From: Nakamurella multipartita DSM 44233
GTDB taxonomy: Bacteria > Actinomycetota > Actinomycetes > Mycobacteriales > Nakamurellaceae
Length of the DNA stretch: 64,000 bases
Direction of reading: 5' to 3'
Assembly: GCF_000024365.1 (NCBI RefSeq)
Contig: NC_013235.1
Span: 5,394,001 to 5,458,000 of the forward strand
The notes beneath the pieces were generated by a model. The model searched no databases, was not told the DNA's origin, and was given only the letters and a program-made list of their open reading frames with translations. The stretch's first letter is position 1; the number at the start of each line of letters is the position of its first letter. The position numbers and the translations under genes were made by a program. This document shows, piece after piece, positions 8,604 to 15,516 of this stretch.

Positions 8604-9053
8604 TCAGAGCCGACCGAGCACGTCCGCCCCGCCGGTCTCGACCAGATCGGTGACGTCGATCTGGGTGCCGATGAAGTGCGTGACCTCGTCGCTACCCGGC
8701 TCGTGGATCGGCGAGATGGACACCTTGTTCCAGAACCACGACCCGTCCCGGCGGTAGTTCCGGATGATCACGCTGATGTCGGTGTGCCGGCGGATGGCCT
8801 CGTGCAGCCGCCGGACCTGGGCCCGGTCGGTGTCCGGCCCCTGCAGGAAGCGGCAGTTGTGGCCCAGGATCTCCTCGGGGGCATACCCGGTCATCCGCTG
8901 GAAGGACTCGTTGGCGTACACCAGCGGGGCGTCGTCGGTGTTGCGCGCGATGGTGATGCCCTGGACCGCCTGGGTCGCCGCGATGGCCCGCACCAGCACG
9001 CCCGGCAGACCCGCCGACGGCAGCTGACCGCCGGAATCGTGTTCGGTGCGCAT
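8604..9053 (-). CDS. Stand-alone LOV-domain photoreceptor (PAS family)
   Basis: The product has 149 residues and consists almost only of a PAS fold. The motif GHNCRFLQG is the light-oxygen-voltage signature; its cysteine forms the reversible flavin-C4a adduct under blue light. Flanking elements also fit: DDAPLVYANESFQRMTGY before it, and RRDGSWFWNKVSISPI and HFIGTQIDVTD after it. No kinase, GGDEF or DNA-binding output domain is present, so it is a short LOV protein that must signal through its terminal helices or a partner. It converges with eutC and diverges from the GNAT gene, with only 9 bp between start codons. The ATG at 9053 is chosen because further extension is antisense to the GNAT gene. 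Confidence 0.9.
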   Translation of the reverse strand: MRTEHDSGGQLPSAGLPGVLVRAIAATQAVQGITIARNTDDAPLVYANESFQRMTGYAPEEILGHNCRFLQGPDTDRAQVRRLHEAIRRHTDISVIIRNYRRDGSWFWNKVSISPIHEPGSDEVTHFIGTQIDVTDLVETGGADVLGRL

Positions 9054-9068
9054 GATCGGAGTATGCGC
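9048..9068. promoter_or_regulatory. Inverted repeat containing both divergent start codons
   Basis: GCGCAT and ATGCGC flank the 9-bp gap between the LOV and GNAT genes, so the ATG of each gene is part of one arm. With so little space, each promoter must lie inside the other gene's coding region. The symmetry may be coincidental or may be a site controlling both starts. Confidence 0.3.
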
Positions 9069-9647
9069 GCTGAACCTGTCACATTCCGCGCCGTGACCCC
9101 GGCGGATTTTGGATTGCTCGCCACCTGGCTCGGCCGCCCGCACGTGGCCCGCTGGTGGAACCACGAGTTCACCGCGGCGGCGGTCGACCGCGATTTCGGC
9201 CCGTCGGCCCGCGGCGAGGAGCCCAACGAGGACCTGCTGGTCCTGCTCTCCGACGAGCGCGGCCGCGACCGACCGGTCGGGCTGGTCCAGCGCAGCTACT
9301 GGCACGACTACCCGGAGTACGTCACCGAGATCGCGCCGATCATGACCATCCCGGCGGACGCGGTGACCATCGACTACCTGATCGGCGATCCGGCCGACAC
9401 CGGCCGCGGCCTGGGGCCGACGATCATCGCGGCCGTGGCTGCCGACACCTGGCGCGCCCACCCGCGGGCCGGGTCGATCATCGTGCCGGTCGCGGCCGGC
9501 AACCGGGCGTCCTGGCGGGCCCTGGAGAAGGCCGGCTTCGTCCGGATCGCCGAGGGTGACCTGCCCCCGGACAACCCGATCGACCCGCCGCTGCACGTGG
9601 TCTACCGGCTGGACCGACCGGCTCCGGCGGCCTCGTCCGGAGCGTGA
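9063..9647 (+). CDS. GNAT acetyltransferase, AAC(6')-like
   Basis: This 194-residue acetyl-CoA-dependent N-acetyltransferase belongs to the GNAT fold. The opening FRAVTPADFGLLATWLGRPHVARWW and the later IDYLIGDPADTGRGLGP resemble aminoglycoside 6'-acetyltransferases and the siderophore acetylases related to them; TGRGLGP is the acetyl-CoA pyrophosphate loop. The second conserved block is NRASWRALEKAGFVRI. The acceptor (aminoglycoside, hydroxylamine or another amine) cannot be decided. The start is the ATG at 9063, which has almost no leader. The gene ends 10 bp before the insertion-sequence island. Confidence 0.85.
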   Translation: MRAEPVTFRAVTPADFGLLATWLGRPHVARWWNHEFTAAAVDRDFGPSARGEEPNEDLLVLLSDERGRDRPVGLVQRSYWHDYPEYVTEIAPIMTIPADAVTIDYLIGDPADTGRGLGPTIIAAVAADTWRAHPRAGSIIVPVAAGNRASWRALEKAGFVRIAEGDLPPDNPIDPPLHVVYRLDRPAPAASSGA

Positions 9648-9656
9648 CCCGGACGG

Positions 9657-10643
9657 CTAGTTGTACTGACCGGGGACGTTGATCAATCGTGAGAAGGGCG
9701 GCTGGCCTCCGCAGGCGGTGTGTGGTCGGTGCTGGTTGTACTCGTGGAGCCAGTCGGGGAGGGCATCGCGGCGTTCGTTCTCGCTCGTGTAGCAGCGCGC
9801 ATACGCCCAACCGTCGGCCATGGTGCGGTGAAATCGCTCGACCTTGCCGTTGGTCTGTGGGCGGTATGGCCGCGTTCGCTTCGGAGTGATCGATAGGGCC
9901 TCGCACGTGTCTCGCCACAGGTGAGAACGGTACGCACCACCGTTATCGGACAAGATGCGCTCAATTGCGACCCCTCGGTCGGCGAACCACTCGACCGCTC
10001 GATGCAGGACTCCGACGGCGGTGACAGCGGATTCGTCGTTGTGAACCTCGGTGTAGGCGACGCGCGAGTGGTCATCGATGATGGTGTGCACGAACGCATA
10101 CCCGAGCTTGGGGTTGCGCCACTTGTTCTTCGGCTTGCCGGGAGTGACGGCACGATTCCTCGATCCTTGACGTCGCCCGACGTATCGCCAGCCCCCACCG
10201 TCGGGGATGTTCCCGAGCTTCTTGACGTCCACGTGCACGAGCGAGCCAGGGTGGTCGTGTTCGTATCGGCGGATCGGCTCGCCGGTAGCACGGTCGACGT
10301 AGCAAAGTCGATTCATGCGCGCGGTCGTGAGGATACGGTGGACCGTGGCCGGGGCGATGCCGAGTCGGGCTGCGAGTTGAATAGGCCCTTCCCTCAGGCG
10401 CATTCGTAGGCTCACGCACCGTTTTGTCGTCTTCTTGCTCGTCTTGTTCGGCGAAGACTTCGGCCGTGACGACCGGTCCTGCATCGGCTCGCCAGCAAGG
10501 TAGCGGTCGACCCACCGCTTCACGGTTGGCCACGACACCTGGAAGCGGGCAGCGACTTCGCTGATCGGCCATCCTTCCTCGATGACGAGGCGTGCGACTC
10601 GTAGACGATGACGTGGGGTCAGCGCGGCATTGCGATGACTCAA
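9657..10643 (-). CDS. IS481-family transposase (copy 1)
   Basis: This 328-residue DDE transposase has an N-terminal helix-turn-helix (ISEVAARFQVSWPTVKRWVDRY) and an rve catalytic core. Catalytic residues are visible in HVDVKKLGNIPDGGGW (first Asp), RILSDNGGAYRS (second Asp) and RPYRPQTNGKVERFHR (Glu). The proposed TTG at 10643 aligns with the GTG of the second IS481 copy (both followed by a SHRNAAL/AHRNAPL-type sequence) and has AGGAGG 4 bases upstream. The last residues (NVPGQYN) are encoded by the left terminal inverted repeat, and the stop TAG lies in the flanking CTAG. Confidence 0.93.
   Translation of the reverse strand: MSHRNAALTPRHRLRVARLVIEEGWPISEVAARFQVSWPTVKRWVDRYLAGEPMQDRSSRPKSSPNKTSKKTTKRCVSLRMRLREGPIQLAARLGIAPATVHRILTTARMNRLCYVDRATGEPIRRYEHDHPGSLVHVDVKKLGNIPDGGGWRYVGRRQGSRNRAVTPGKPKNKWRNPKLGYAFVHTIIDDHSRVAYTEVHNDESAVTAVGVLHRAVEWFADRGVAIERILSDNGGAYRSHLWRDTCEALSITPKRTRPYRPQTNGKVERFHRTMADGWAYARCYTSENERRDALPDWLHEYNQHRPHTACGGQPPFSRLINVPGQYN
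9662..9680. repeat. Left terminal inverted repeat of IS481 copy 1
   Basis: Nineteen bases beginning with TGT, identical in inverted form to 12151-12169. It also encodes the C-terminus of the transposase. It is preceded by CTAG and one extra base. Confidence 0.85.
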
Positions 10644-10662
10644 AGTGCCTCCTGAGATAGAT

Positions 10663-10694
10663 CGGTGGCCGGCCGCGTGTGCGACCGGCCACCG
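10663..10694. terminator. Hairpin between passenger operon and transposase
   Basis: CGGTGGCCGG (10663-10672) pairs perfectly with CCGGCCACCG (10685-10694) across a 12-nt loop. It lies 26 bp after the stop of the TfoX-like gene and just before the ribosome site of the transposase, both on the minus strand. It could stop cargo transcripts or limit transposase expression. No T-run follows. Confidence 0.6.
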
Positions 10695-10719
10695 GATGAT
10701 GGAGTTGGAGTAGAGATCT

Positions 10720-11052
10720 CTACTCGGCGCCGTGCGCTGCATGGAAGGTGAGTGCTGGCTCGAGCCAGGACTCGAGCCCAGGTCCCTGGAGTGCGGCCTG
10801 CTCGACGCTGATCCAGCCGTCGCCCATGGGGCGATCTGCGCCCATGAGCGCAGGGTGAGCACCAGGGCGGGTGAGCAGGTCTTCCGCGTCAGTGGGGTCG
10901 ATGCGTAGCAGGAGCGTCCCTTCCCGACGAGCGGCGACAACCATCCGGTCCTCGACCATGAACGACACTCCCCCGAACATCGACACCTCACGAGGGCTGC
11001 GAGCTCTTAGCGCGTCACGAACTCGCTCGACCAGGTCCTTCTGTGCTGTCAT
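10720..11052 (-). CDS. TfoX/Sxy N-terminal-domain protein (IS passenger)
   Basis: The 110-residue product matches the TfoX N-terminal domain: DLVERVRDALRARSPREVSMFGGVSFMVEDRMV, then LLLRIDPTDAEDLLTRPGAHP and a SWLEPALTFHAA end. In Gammaproteobacteria the full Sxy/TfoX protein activates competence genes together with CRP; stand-alone N-terminal domains are common in other bacteria and their role is unknown. The start overlaps the stop of the SnoaL-like gene by 4 bp (ATGA), so the two are translated as one unit. It lies inside the IS481 terminal repeats. Confidence 0.82.
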   Translation of the reverse strand: MTAQKDLVERVRDALRARSPREVSMFGGVSFMVEDRMVVAARREGTLLLRIDPTDAEDLLTRPGAHPALMGADRPMGDGWISVEQAALQGPGLESWLEPALTFHAAHGAE

Positions 11053-11435
11053 CGTCCACCCTTCTCGATGTACTCGGGGCCGCTGTAGTGAAGGTTCAAG
11101 GACGCGATGCGTCCGCCGTCGAAGGTGAAGAACTCGGCGAAGGTCATGGGACCGCCGGGCATGGTCGCCGTGTAGAGCACGGCGGAGCTGTTAGTGCCGT
11201 GCACGTCGTGGATGATCTCGATCTGCTTGACCGTCGCGATGAACCCGGCGACCCCGCCCAGGAAGCCATCGGTGGCGTCGGGGAGGTGTCCAGCGAGGGA
11301 GCCCGTGAAGTCGAGGTGGTCATCCAGCAGAGGCCGTAGGTCAGCCCCGTCCTGGTAACTGTCGATGCCGGACTCGAGGATCCGGTAGTAGTCCTTGAGT
11401 GTCTGAGGTGCGGCAGAAGACAGGGTGGCGGGCAT
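11049..11435 (-). CDS. SnoaL-like (NTF2-fold) protein (IS passenger)
   Basis: The 128-residue product has the cone-shaped NTF2/SnoaL pattern: an N-terminal helix (LKDYYRILESGIDSYQDGADLRPLLDDHLDF) followed by strands including MTFAEFFTFDGGRIASLNLHYSG. Such proteins act as small isomerases or hydrolases, or bind small ligands; no catalytic residue can be named with confidence. The ATG at 11435 is chosen over a longer frame because AAGGAG sits 4 bases before it and the extension would run through the operator region. It is the first gene of a two-gene unit with the TfoX-like gene, divergent from HxlR. Confidence 0.75.
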   Translation of the reverse strand: MPATLSSAAPQTLKDYYRILESGIDSYQDGADLRPLLDDHLDFTGSLAGHLPDATDGFLGGVAGFIATVKQIEIIHDVHGTNSSAVLYTATMPGGPMTFAEFFTFDGGRIASLNLHYSGPEYIEKGGR

Positions 11436-11460
11436 GGCTCTCCTTGGTGTGAGAATGGTG

Positions 11461-11475
11461 CTTGATACTTTCAAG
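11461..11475. promoter_or_regulatory. Operator copy 1, CTTGA-N5-TCAAG
   Basis: The 15-bp inverted repeat CTTGATACTTTCAAG lies between the divergent SnoaL-like and HxlR genes. It overlaps a possible -35 box (TTGATA, 11462-11467) for hxlR transcription. It is a probable binding site for the HxlR regulator encoded next to it. Confidence 0.65.
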
Positions 11476-11481
11476 CAGGCA

Positions 11482-11496
11482 CTTGATAAAGTCAAG
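11482..11496. promoter_or_regulatory. Operator copy 2, CTTGA-N5-TCAAG
   Basis: CTTGATAAAGTCAAG has the same half-sites as copy 1 and starts exactly 21 bp later, two helical turns, so two dimers would sit on one DNA face. It overlaps a possible -10 (GATAAA, 11485-11490) 17 bp after the -35 in copy 1, and a TTGACT -35-like element on the minus strand. Confidence 0.65.
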
Positions 11497-11505
11497 GGGG
11501 TTCAG

Positions 11506-12174
11506 GTGAAGTCCTACGGACAGCTTTGCTCGATCGCTCGCGCCCTGGATGTCGTCGGTGACCGGTGGACTCTCCTGATCGTGCGTGAGCTGCTGATCGG
11601 GGGAGCATTGCGCTTTGGCGAAGTCCAGCGCGGCCTGCCTGGCATCGCGACGAACCTGCTCACCCAGCGTCTGCGGGACCTCGAGACCAACGGTGTCGTC
11701 GTCCGCGAGCCCGCCCCAGGAATCCCGGGCACGCCAACGTATCGGCTTACCGAGCGTGGCCGGGCCCTGGACGGAGTGCTGCGCGAGCTTCTGAAGTGGG
11801 GTGCACCGACGGTTCCAGAGGCGCCGAGTGATGCGGTCTTCCAGATGCACTGGCTCAGCCAACCGGCACGCTTCCTCCTCGCGGATCACAGACCGGACGA
11901 GCCACCGATCGTGATCCGGTTCGGCACCTTCGACGACGGCTTCGACCTCACCGCCGCCGACGGGACCATCACGGTGAACCCTTGCCAGCGCGATGTCAGC
12001 CCCCTGGCGCGTGTTGCAGGCCCCGGGCCGGTACTGGTTGCCCTCCTGCAAGGCGCAATGCCTCTGCCCGCCGCTATCGCGCATGGCGTGGATGTCACCG
12101 GCGATGCCGCGACCCTGACGCGAGTTCTACCAGCGCCGCAAGCGTCGACTAACGTCCCCGGTCAGTACAGCTAG
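11506..12174 (+). CDS. HxlR-family winged-helix regulator with C-terminal extension (IS passenger)
   Basis: The 222-residue product has an N-terminal HxlR-type winged helix (residues about 1-100: SYGQLCSIARALDVVGDRWTL, then RFGEVQRGLPGIATNLLTQR and RLTERGRAL). The second domain of about 110 residues resembles the SCP2-like tail of long HxlR proteins. GTG 11506 is chosen because GGGGG precedes it and the family begins just before YGQLC. HxlR proteins sense reactive aldehydes, quinones or other electrophiles, but no sensing cysteine is obvious beyond the Cys of QLCSIA. Its last residues, NVPGQYS, and the stop come from the IS481 end and the adjacent CTAG, so the natural C-terminus may have been replaced. 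Confidence 0.87.
   Translation: MKSYGQLCSIARALDVVGDRWTLLIVRELLIGGALRFGEVQRGLPGIATNLLTQRLRDLETNGVVVREPAPGIPGTPTYRLTERGRALDGVLRELLKWGAPTVPEAPSDAVFQMHWLSQPARFLLADHRPDEPPIVIRFGTFDDGFDLTAADGTITVNPCQRDVSPLARVAGPGPVLVALLQGAMPLPAAIAHGVDVTGDAATLTRVLPAPQASTNVPGQYS
12151..12169. repeat. Right terminal inverted repeat of IS481 copy 1
   Basis: Exact inverted copy of 9662-9680, ending in ACA. It lies within the 3' end of the HxlR gene and is followed by one base and CTAG. Confidence 0.85.
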
Positions 12175-13972
12175 GACGCTCCTGAATTATCCGTATGTCG
12201 GCCCCTGTTGATCTTGTGTGTTCGGGATGATCTTGGTGTGCAGGGTCGGTCGCGGGATCAGCGTGAGTTGTTGGATGCCGAGTCGGTAGTCGGTGGGCTG
12301 CTCAAGCCGGGCAGCGTGTTCGCGTTTCTGGCCGCGCACCGTCGGGAGGTGTTCCCGGACGGCATGTTCGCGGATCTGTTTCCGTCGGGTCGGGGCCGCC
12401 CGTCAGTGCCGGCCGACGTGATGGCGTCGGTGATTGTGCTGCAGGCTCTGCACGGCCTGTCCGACGCGGACACGGTGGACTCGGTGACGTTCGATCTGCG
12501 GTGGAAGGCAGCGTGCGGGTTACCGGTGACCGCTGCGGCGTTCCATGCCACGACATTGACGTACTGGCGGCGTCGGCTGGCCGCTTCGCAGTCGCCGAAC
12601 CGGATCTTCGACGCGGTCCGCCAGGTCGTGGACCAGACCGGGGTGCTGGCTGGAAAGAGCAGGCGAGCGTTGGATTCCACGATCCTGGACGACGCGGTCG
12701 CCACCCAGGACACGGTCACCCAGTTGATCGCGGCGATCCGCCGGGTCCGCCGCGAGGTACCCGGCGCCGCCGAGGTCGTCGGCGAGCACTGCTCGGCTCA
12801 CGACTATGACGACCCGGGCAAACCGGCGATCGCCTGGAACGATCAGCAGGCCCGCGAGGCCCTTGTCGATGCGCTGGTCACCGACGCGCATCGGGTGCTG
12901 GGACACCTGCCCGACCAGGAGCTCGGACCGAAGGCGGCGGACGCGGTCGCCCTCTTGGCGTTGGTCGCCGGGCAGGACGTGGAACCGGTCGAGGGCTCGG
13001 ACGGCACCGACGGACGGTGGCGGATCGCGCAGCGGGTCGCCCCGGACCGGGTGATCTCCACCGTGGACCCGGAGGCGCGGCACGCCCACAAGACTGTCCA
13101 CCGGCGGCAGGACGGGTTCAAGGCACACATCGCGGTCGAACCCGACACCGGTCTGGTCACCGCCTGCGCGGTGACCATGGCCAGCGGACGCGGCAACAGC
13201 GACGCCGAGGTTGGACCCACCTTGCTGGCACAGGAGACCGAAAAGCTGCACGTGCTGGCCGATTCGGCGTACGGATCGGGATCCGCGCGGGCCGAACTGG
13301 ACCATGCCGGGCACATCGCGTTGATCAAGCCGTTCCCGCTGCGGTCGGCCGTGCCGGACGGGTTCACCCTGGACGACTTCACCGTCGACCCCGAGGCCAG
13401 GACGGCCACCTGCCCGAACGGGGTGACCCGGTCGATCACCGCGCAATGGTCCGTCACCTTCGGAGCGGCTTGCCGCGGCTGCCCGCTCCGGGCCCAATGC
13501 ACGACCAGCGACGCCGGTCGATCGCTGAAGCTGACCGAGTACGAAAGCCTGCTCAGGGCGGCCCGTCGACAAGCGGAAACCGAGGACTTCCAACAGGTCT
13601 ACCGACGGCACCGGCCGATGGTCGAACGATCGATCTCCTGGCTGGTCCGCGGCAACCGCAAAGTCCGCTACCGCGGCGTCGCCAAGAACGACCACTGGTG
13701 GCACCACCGCGCCGCTGCGATCAACCTCAGGCGAATGCTCACCCTCGGGCTGACGCGGGTGAGCGGGACGTGGACCATTGCACCGGCCTGACCGGCCGGC
13801 ACGAGACCTCACCGGGCCGTGAGCAACGGCCCGTCCCTCCGATCAGTCAGGAGAATCATCCAGGGCCGGGCGACGACTCAGGACCACGCCTGACAGCCCG
13901 ATCACGCGCGAACGCTCCCACTGTCCCAAAGCGAACTCCCGAACCCACAAGTGACCGTTATTCAGGAGCGTC
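12175..13972. mobile_element. IS1182-family insertion sequence
   Basis: The element is about 1.8 kb. It is bounded by GACGCTCCTGAAT(T/A)A inverted repeats at 12175-12189 and 13958-13972 and flanked on both sides by CTAG (12171-12174 and 13973-13976), which looks like a 4-bp palindromic target duplication. It contains one transposase gene. It is inserted exactly at the right-hand CTAG of the IS481 element. Confidence 0.85.
12208..13791 (+). CDS. IS1182-family transposase
   Basis: The 527-residue DDE transposase has an N-terminal DUF772-type domain (SVFAFLAAHRREVFPDGMFADLFP, then GRPSVPADVMASVIVLQAL) and an IS4-like catalytic core with the metal-binding Asp of RRALDSTILDD and VLADSAYGSG. Cysteine pairs occur in CRGCPLRAQC, and the C-terminal RRHRPMVERSISWLVRGNRKVRYRG region carries the catalytic Glu. 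The TTG at 12208 gives the longest frame; GTG 12238 is an alternative, and neither has a clear ribosome site. It appears full length. Confidence 0.92.
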   Translation: MILCVRDDLGVQGRSRDQRELLDAESVVGGLLKPGSVFAFLAAHRREVFPDGMFADLFPSGRGRPSVPADVMASVIVLQALHGLSDADTVDSVTFDLRWKAACGLPVTAAAFHATTLTYWRRRLAASQSPNRIFDAVRQVVDQTGVLAGKSRRALDSTILDDAVATQDTVTQLIAAIRRVRREVPGAAEVVGEHCSAHDYDDPGKPAIAWNDQQAREALVDALVTDAHRVLGHLPDQELGPKAADAVALLALVAGQDVEPVEGSDGTDGRWRIAQRVAPDRVISTVDPEARHAHKTVHRRQDGFKAHIAVEPDTGLVTACAVTMASGRGNSDAEVGPTLLAQETEKLHVLADSAYGSGSARAELDHAGHIALIKPFPLRSAVPDGFTLDDFTVDPEARTATCPNGVTRSITAQWSVTFGAACRGCPLRAQCTTSDAGRSLKLTEYESLLRAARRQAETEDFQQVYRRHRPMVERSISWLVRGNRKVRYRGVAKNDHWWHHRAAAINLRRMLTLGLTRVSGTWTIAPA

Positions 13973-14087
13973 CTAGACGGTATGGGAGGCCCGCGGAGTT
14001 GACGGGCCGGGGCCTCTCTCGCAAGTTGTCGTGGATTGCCGACCGGGAGCGGCCCGGTCGGTAGCGCCACAATTGCGGGAGGCCCCG
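13792..14087. other. Noncoding junction of IS1182 and IS110 elements, with hairpins
   Basis: There is no gene here. The first part is the 3' end of IS1182 up to its terminal repeat and CTAG (13973-13976). The rest precedes the IS110 recombinase and holds two hairpins: GGCCCG / CGGGCC near 13988-14008, and a perfect 9-bp stem CCGACCGGG (14039-14047) / CCCGGTCGG (14053-14061) with a 5-nt loop. These could be part of the IS110 left end. Confidence 0.55.
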
Positions 14088-15173
14088 GTGTTCAGTGAGC
14101 GTACGAGTGTGGGTCTGGATGTGCACGCACGGTCGATCGTGGGGTGCGGTCTGGACACGGTGACCGGTGAGGTGTTCCGGCGGCGGTTGACGCCGACGTT
14201 CGCCGGTGTGTCGTCCTGGTTAGCGGAGCTGCCGGCCCCGGTCGCAGTGACGTATGAGGCAGGGCCGACCGGGTTCGGGTTGGCCCGGGAGTTGACCGGT
14301 GCCGGGGTCCGCTGCCTGGTCGCGGCGCCGTCGAAGTTGCAGCGCCCGCCGGGTGACCGGGTGAAGACCGACGCCCGGGACGCCCTGCATCTGGCCCGGC
14401 TGCTGCAGATGGACCAGATCGTGCCGGTCCGGGTGCCGGACCTGGAACAAGAGGCGGCCAGAGACTTGGTCCGGGCCAGGGAAGACGTCCGGGGTGATCT
14501 GATGCGCAGCCGTCATCGGTTGTCGAAACTGCTGCTGCGGCAGGGGATCATCTATTCCGGCGGCCGGCCGTGGACCGGTGCCCACGAGCACTGGCTCCGC
14601 GGGCAGCAGTTCCCGCAGCTGGGGCTGCAGACCGCGTTCGACTCGGCGTTCGAGACGGTGCTGCTCACCCAGGGTCGGCGGGACCGCCTGGACAAGGCGA
14701 TCACCGAGATGGCGCTGAACAGCGAGTTCACCCCTGTCGTGCACCGGCTGTGCTGCCTGCGGGGGGTGTCCACGCTGACCGGGTTCGGTCTCGCGGTCGA
14801 GATCGGCGACTGGCACCGGTTCACCGGCTCCACCATCGGCGCCTACCTGGGTTTGGTGCCCACCGAGTCGTCCTCCGGTGGGCAACGCTCGCAGGGATCG
14901 ATCACCAAGACCGGCAATACCCACGCCCGCCGACTGCTGGTCGAGGCCGCCTGGCATCACCGCAAGTCCTACCGCAACCCCAGCACGGTCATGCAGACCC
15001 GCTGGGATCAGGCCTCCCCCGCGGCACGTGCCCGCGGGCATGCCGGGAACCACCGGCTCCACCGCCGCTGGGAACAGCTACTGGACCGGAGGAAGAAGAC
15101 CGTGATCGCCAACGTCGCCGTCGCCCGCGAGCTCGCCGGCTGGTGCTGGTCCCTGGCCGTCATGGACGACTGA
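14088..15173 (+). CDS. IS110-family transposase (DEDD recombinase)
   Basis: The 361-residue protein has an N-terminal DEDD RuvC-like domain (first Asp in VGLDVHARSIV, Glu in VTYEAGPTGFGLA, Asp residues in RVKTDARDALHLARLL) and a C-terminal transposase_20 domain (GVSTLTGFGLAVEIGDW, FTGSTIGAYLGLVPTESSSG), where a serine is the expected nucleophile. GTG 14088 is supported by GGGAGG 5 bases upstream. IS110 recombinases insert at specific sites guided by a structured RNA made from a noncoding end of the element. The gene looks intact. Confidence 0.92.
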   Translation: MFSERTSVGLDVHARSIVGCGLDTVTGEVFRRRLTPTFAGVSSWLAELPAPVAVTYEAGPTGFGLARELTGAGVRCLVAAPSKLQRPPGDRVKTDARDALHLARLLQMDQIVPVRVPDLEQEAARDLVRAREDVRGDLMRSRHRLSKLLLRQGIIYSGGRPWTGAHEHWLRGQQFPQLGLQTAFDSAFETVLLTQGRRDRLDKAITEMALNSEFTPVVHRLCCLRGVSTLTGFGLAVEIGDWHRFTGSTIGAYLGLVPTESSSGGQRSQGSITKTGNTHARRLLVEAAWHHRKSYRNPSTVMQTRWDQASPAARARGHAGNHRLHRRWEQLLDRRKKTVIANVAVARELAGWCWSLAVMDD

Positions 15174-15516
15174 CCCGCCCCCGGATCGACGGTCAACCGT
15201 CCGTCGTCCGGTGCGGCTCACGAACCCAGGCGGTGACCTGATGGTCGTGGCAGCGCGTGGAGCGAACCCGCGGAACAGCTATGAGCAGCAACGGTTCTCG
15301 TTGCCACGCTCGATCTCTAGACCAGCGCAACGCTCCAGCCGAACAGCCCGTCCTGCGGTAACCAACCCGCGCATATCAGTCTGACCCGCGCGTCGCGAAG
15401 ACACGCACACGACCACCGGTCACCGCCTGGCCCAAAAGCAAAAGCGCCTAGAAGTGAAGACCCCTTCCGGGCGCCGAACAGGCCTGCCTACTTGACAGAT
15501 TTGCTCACATATCAGT
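15174..15516. other. Structured noncoding region downstream of IS110 recombinase
   Basis: This 343-bp stretch has no credible gene. It contains GACGGTC/AACCGTC near the start and, at 15246-15308, a long stem-loop: CGTGGCAGCG (15246-15255) pairs with 15299-15308 with one G-T pair, with further pairing possible inside. It is a candidate for the guide (bridge) RNA of the IS110 element. The last part abuts the left end of the second IS481. Confidence 0.45.
15246..15308 (+). ncRNA. Candidate IS110 bridge-like RNA stem-loop
   Basis: A 10-bp outer stem (15246-15255 with 15299-15308) encloses 43 nt, inside which GCGAACC and GGTTCTCG-type segments can pair. Its position, 72 bp after the recombinase stop, suits an IS1111-type element that carries its guide RNA in the right end. 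The strand and the limits are assumed. Confidence 0.35.

Larger units (their letters stand above)
9661..12170. mobile_element. IS481 element with three passenger genes
   Basis: A perfect 19-bp terminal inverted repeat (TGTACTGACCGGGGACGTT at 9662-9680, inverted at 12151-12169) brackets one IS481 transposase and three non-transposase genes (TfoX-like, SnoaL-like, HxlR). CTAG lies just outside each end (9657-9660 and 12171-12174), in line with the CTAG target preference known for IS481. No matching repeat is seen just upstream of the transposase, where a plain IS481 would end. The cargo is therefore inside the element rather than next to it. Confidence 0.75.
13977..15516 (+). mobile_element. 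IS110-family element (ends uncertain)
   Basis: An IS110-type recombinase gene is flanked by at most about 110 bp on the left and 343 bp on the right before other elements begin. IS110 elements lack ordinary terminal inverted repeats, so the limits given are only the maximum space available. A long structured right flank with a short left flank resembles the IS1111 branch of the family. Confidence 0.6.

Noticed and set aside
10644-10991. Longer N-terminus for IS481 transposase copy 1
   Set aside because: The extension overlaps the TfoX-like gene and a hairpin; the second IS481 copy starts at the equivalent of 10643.
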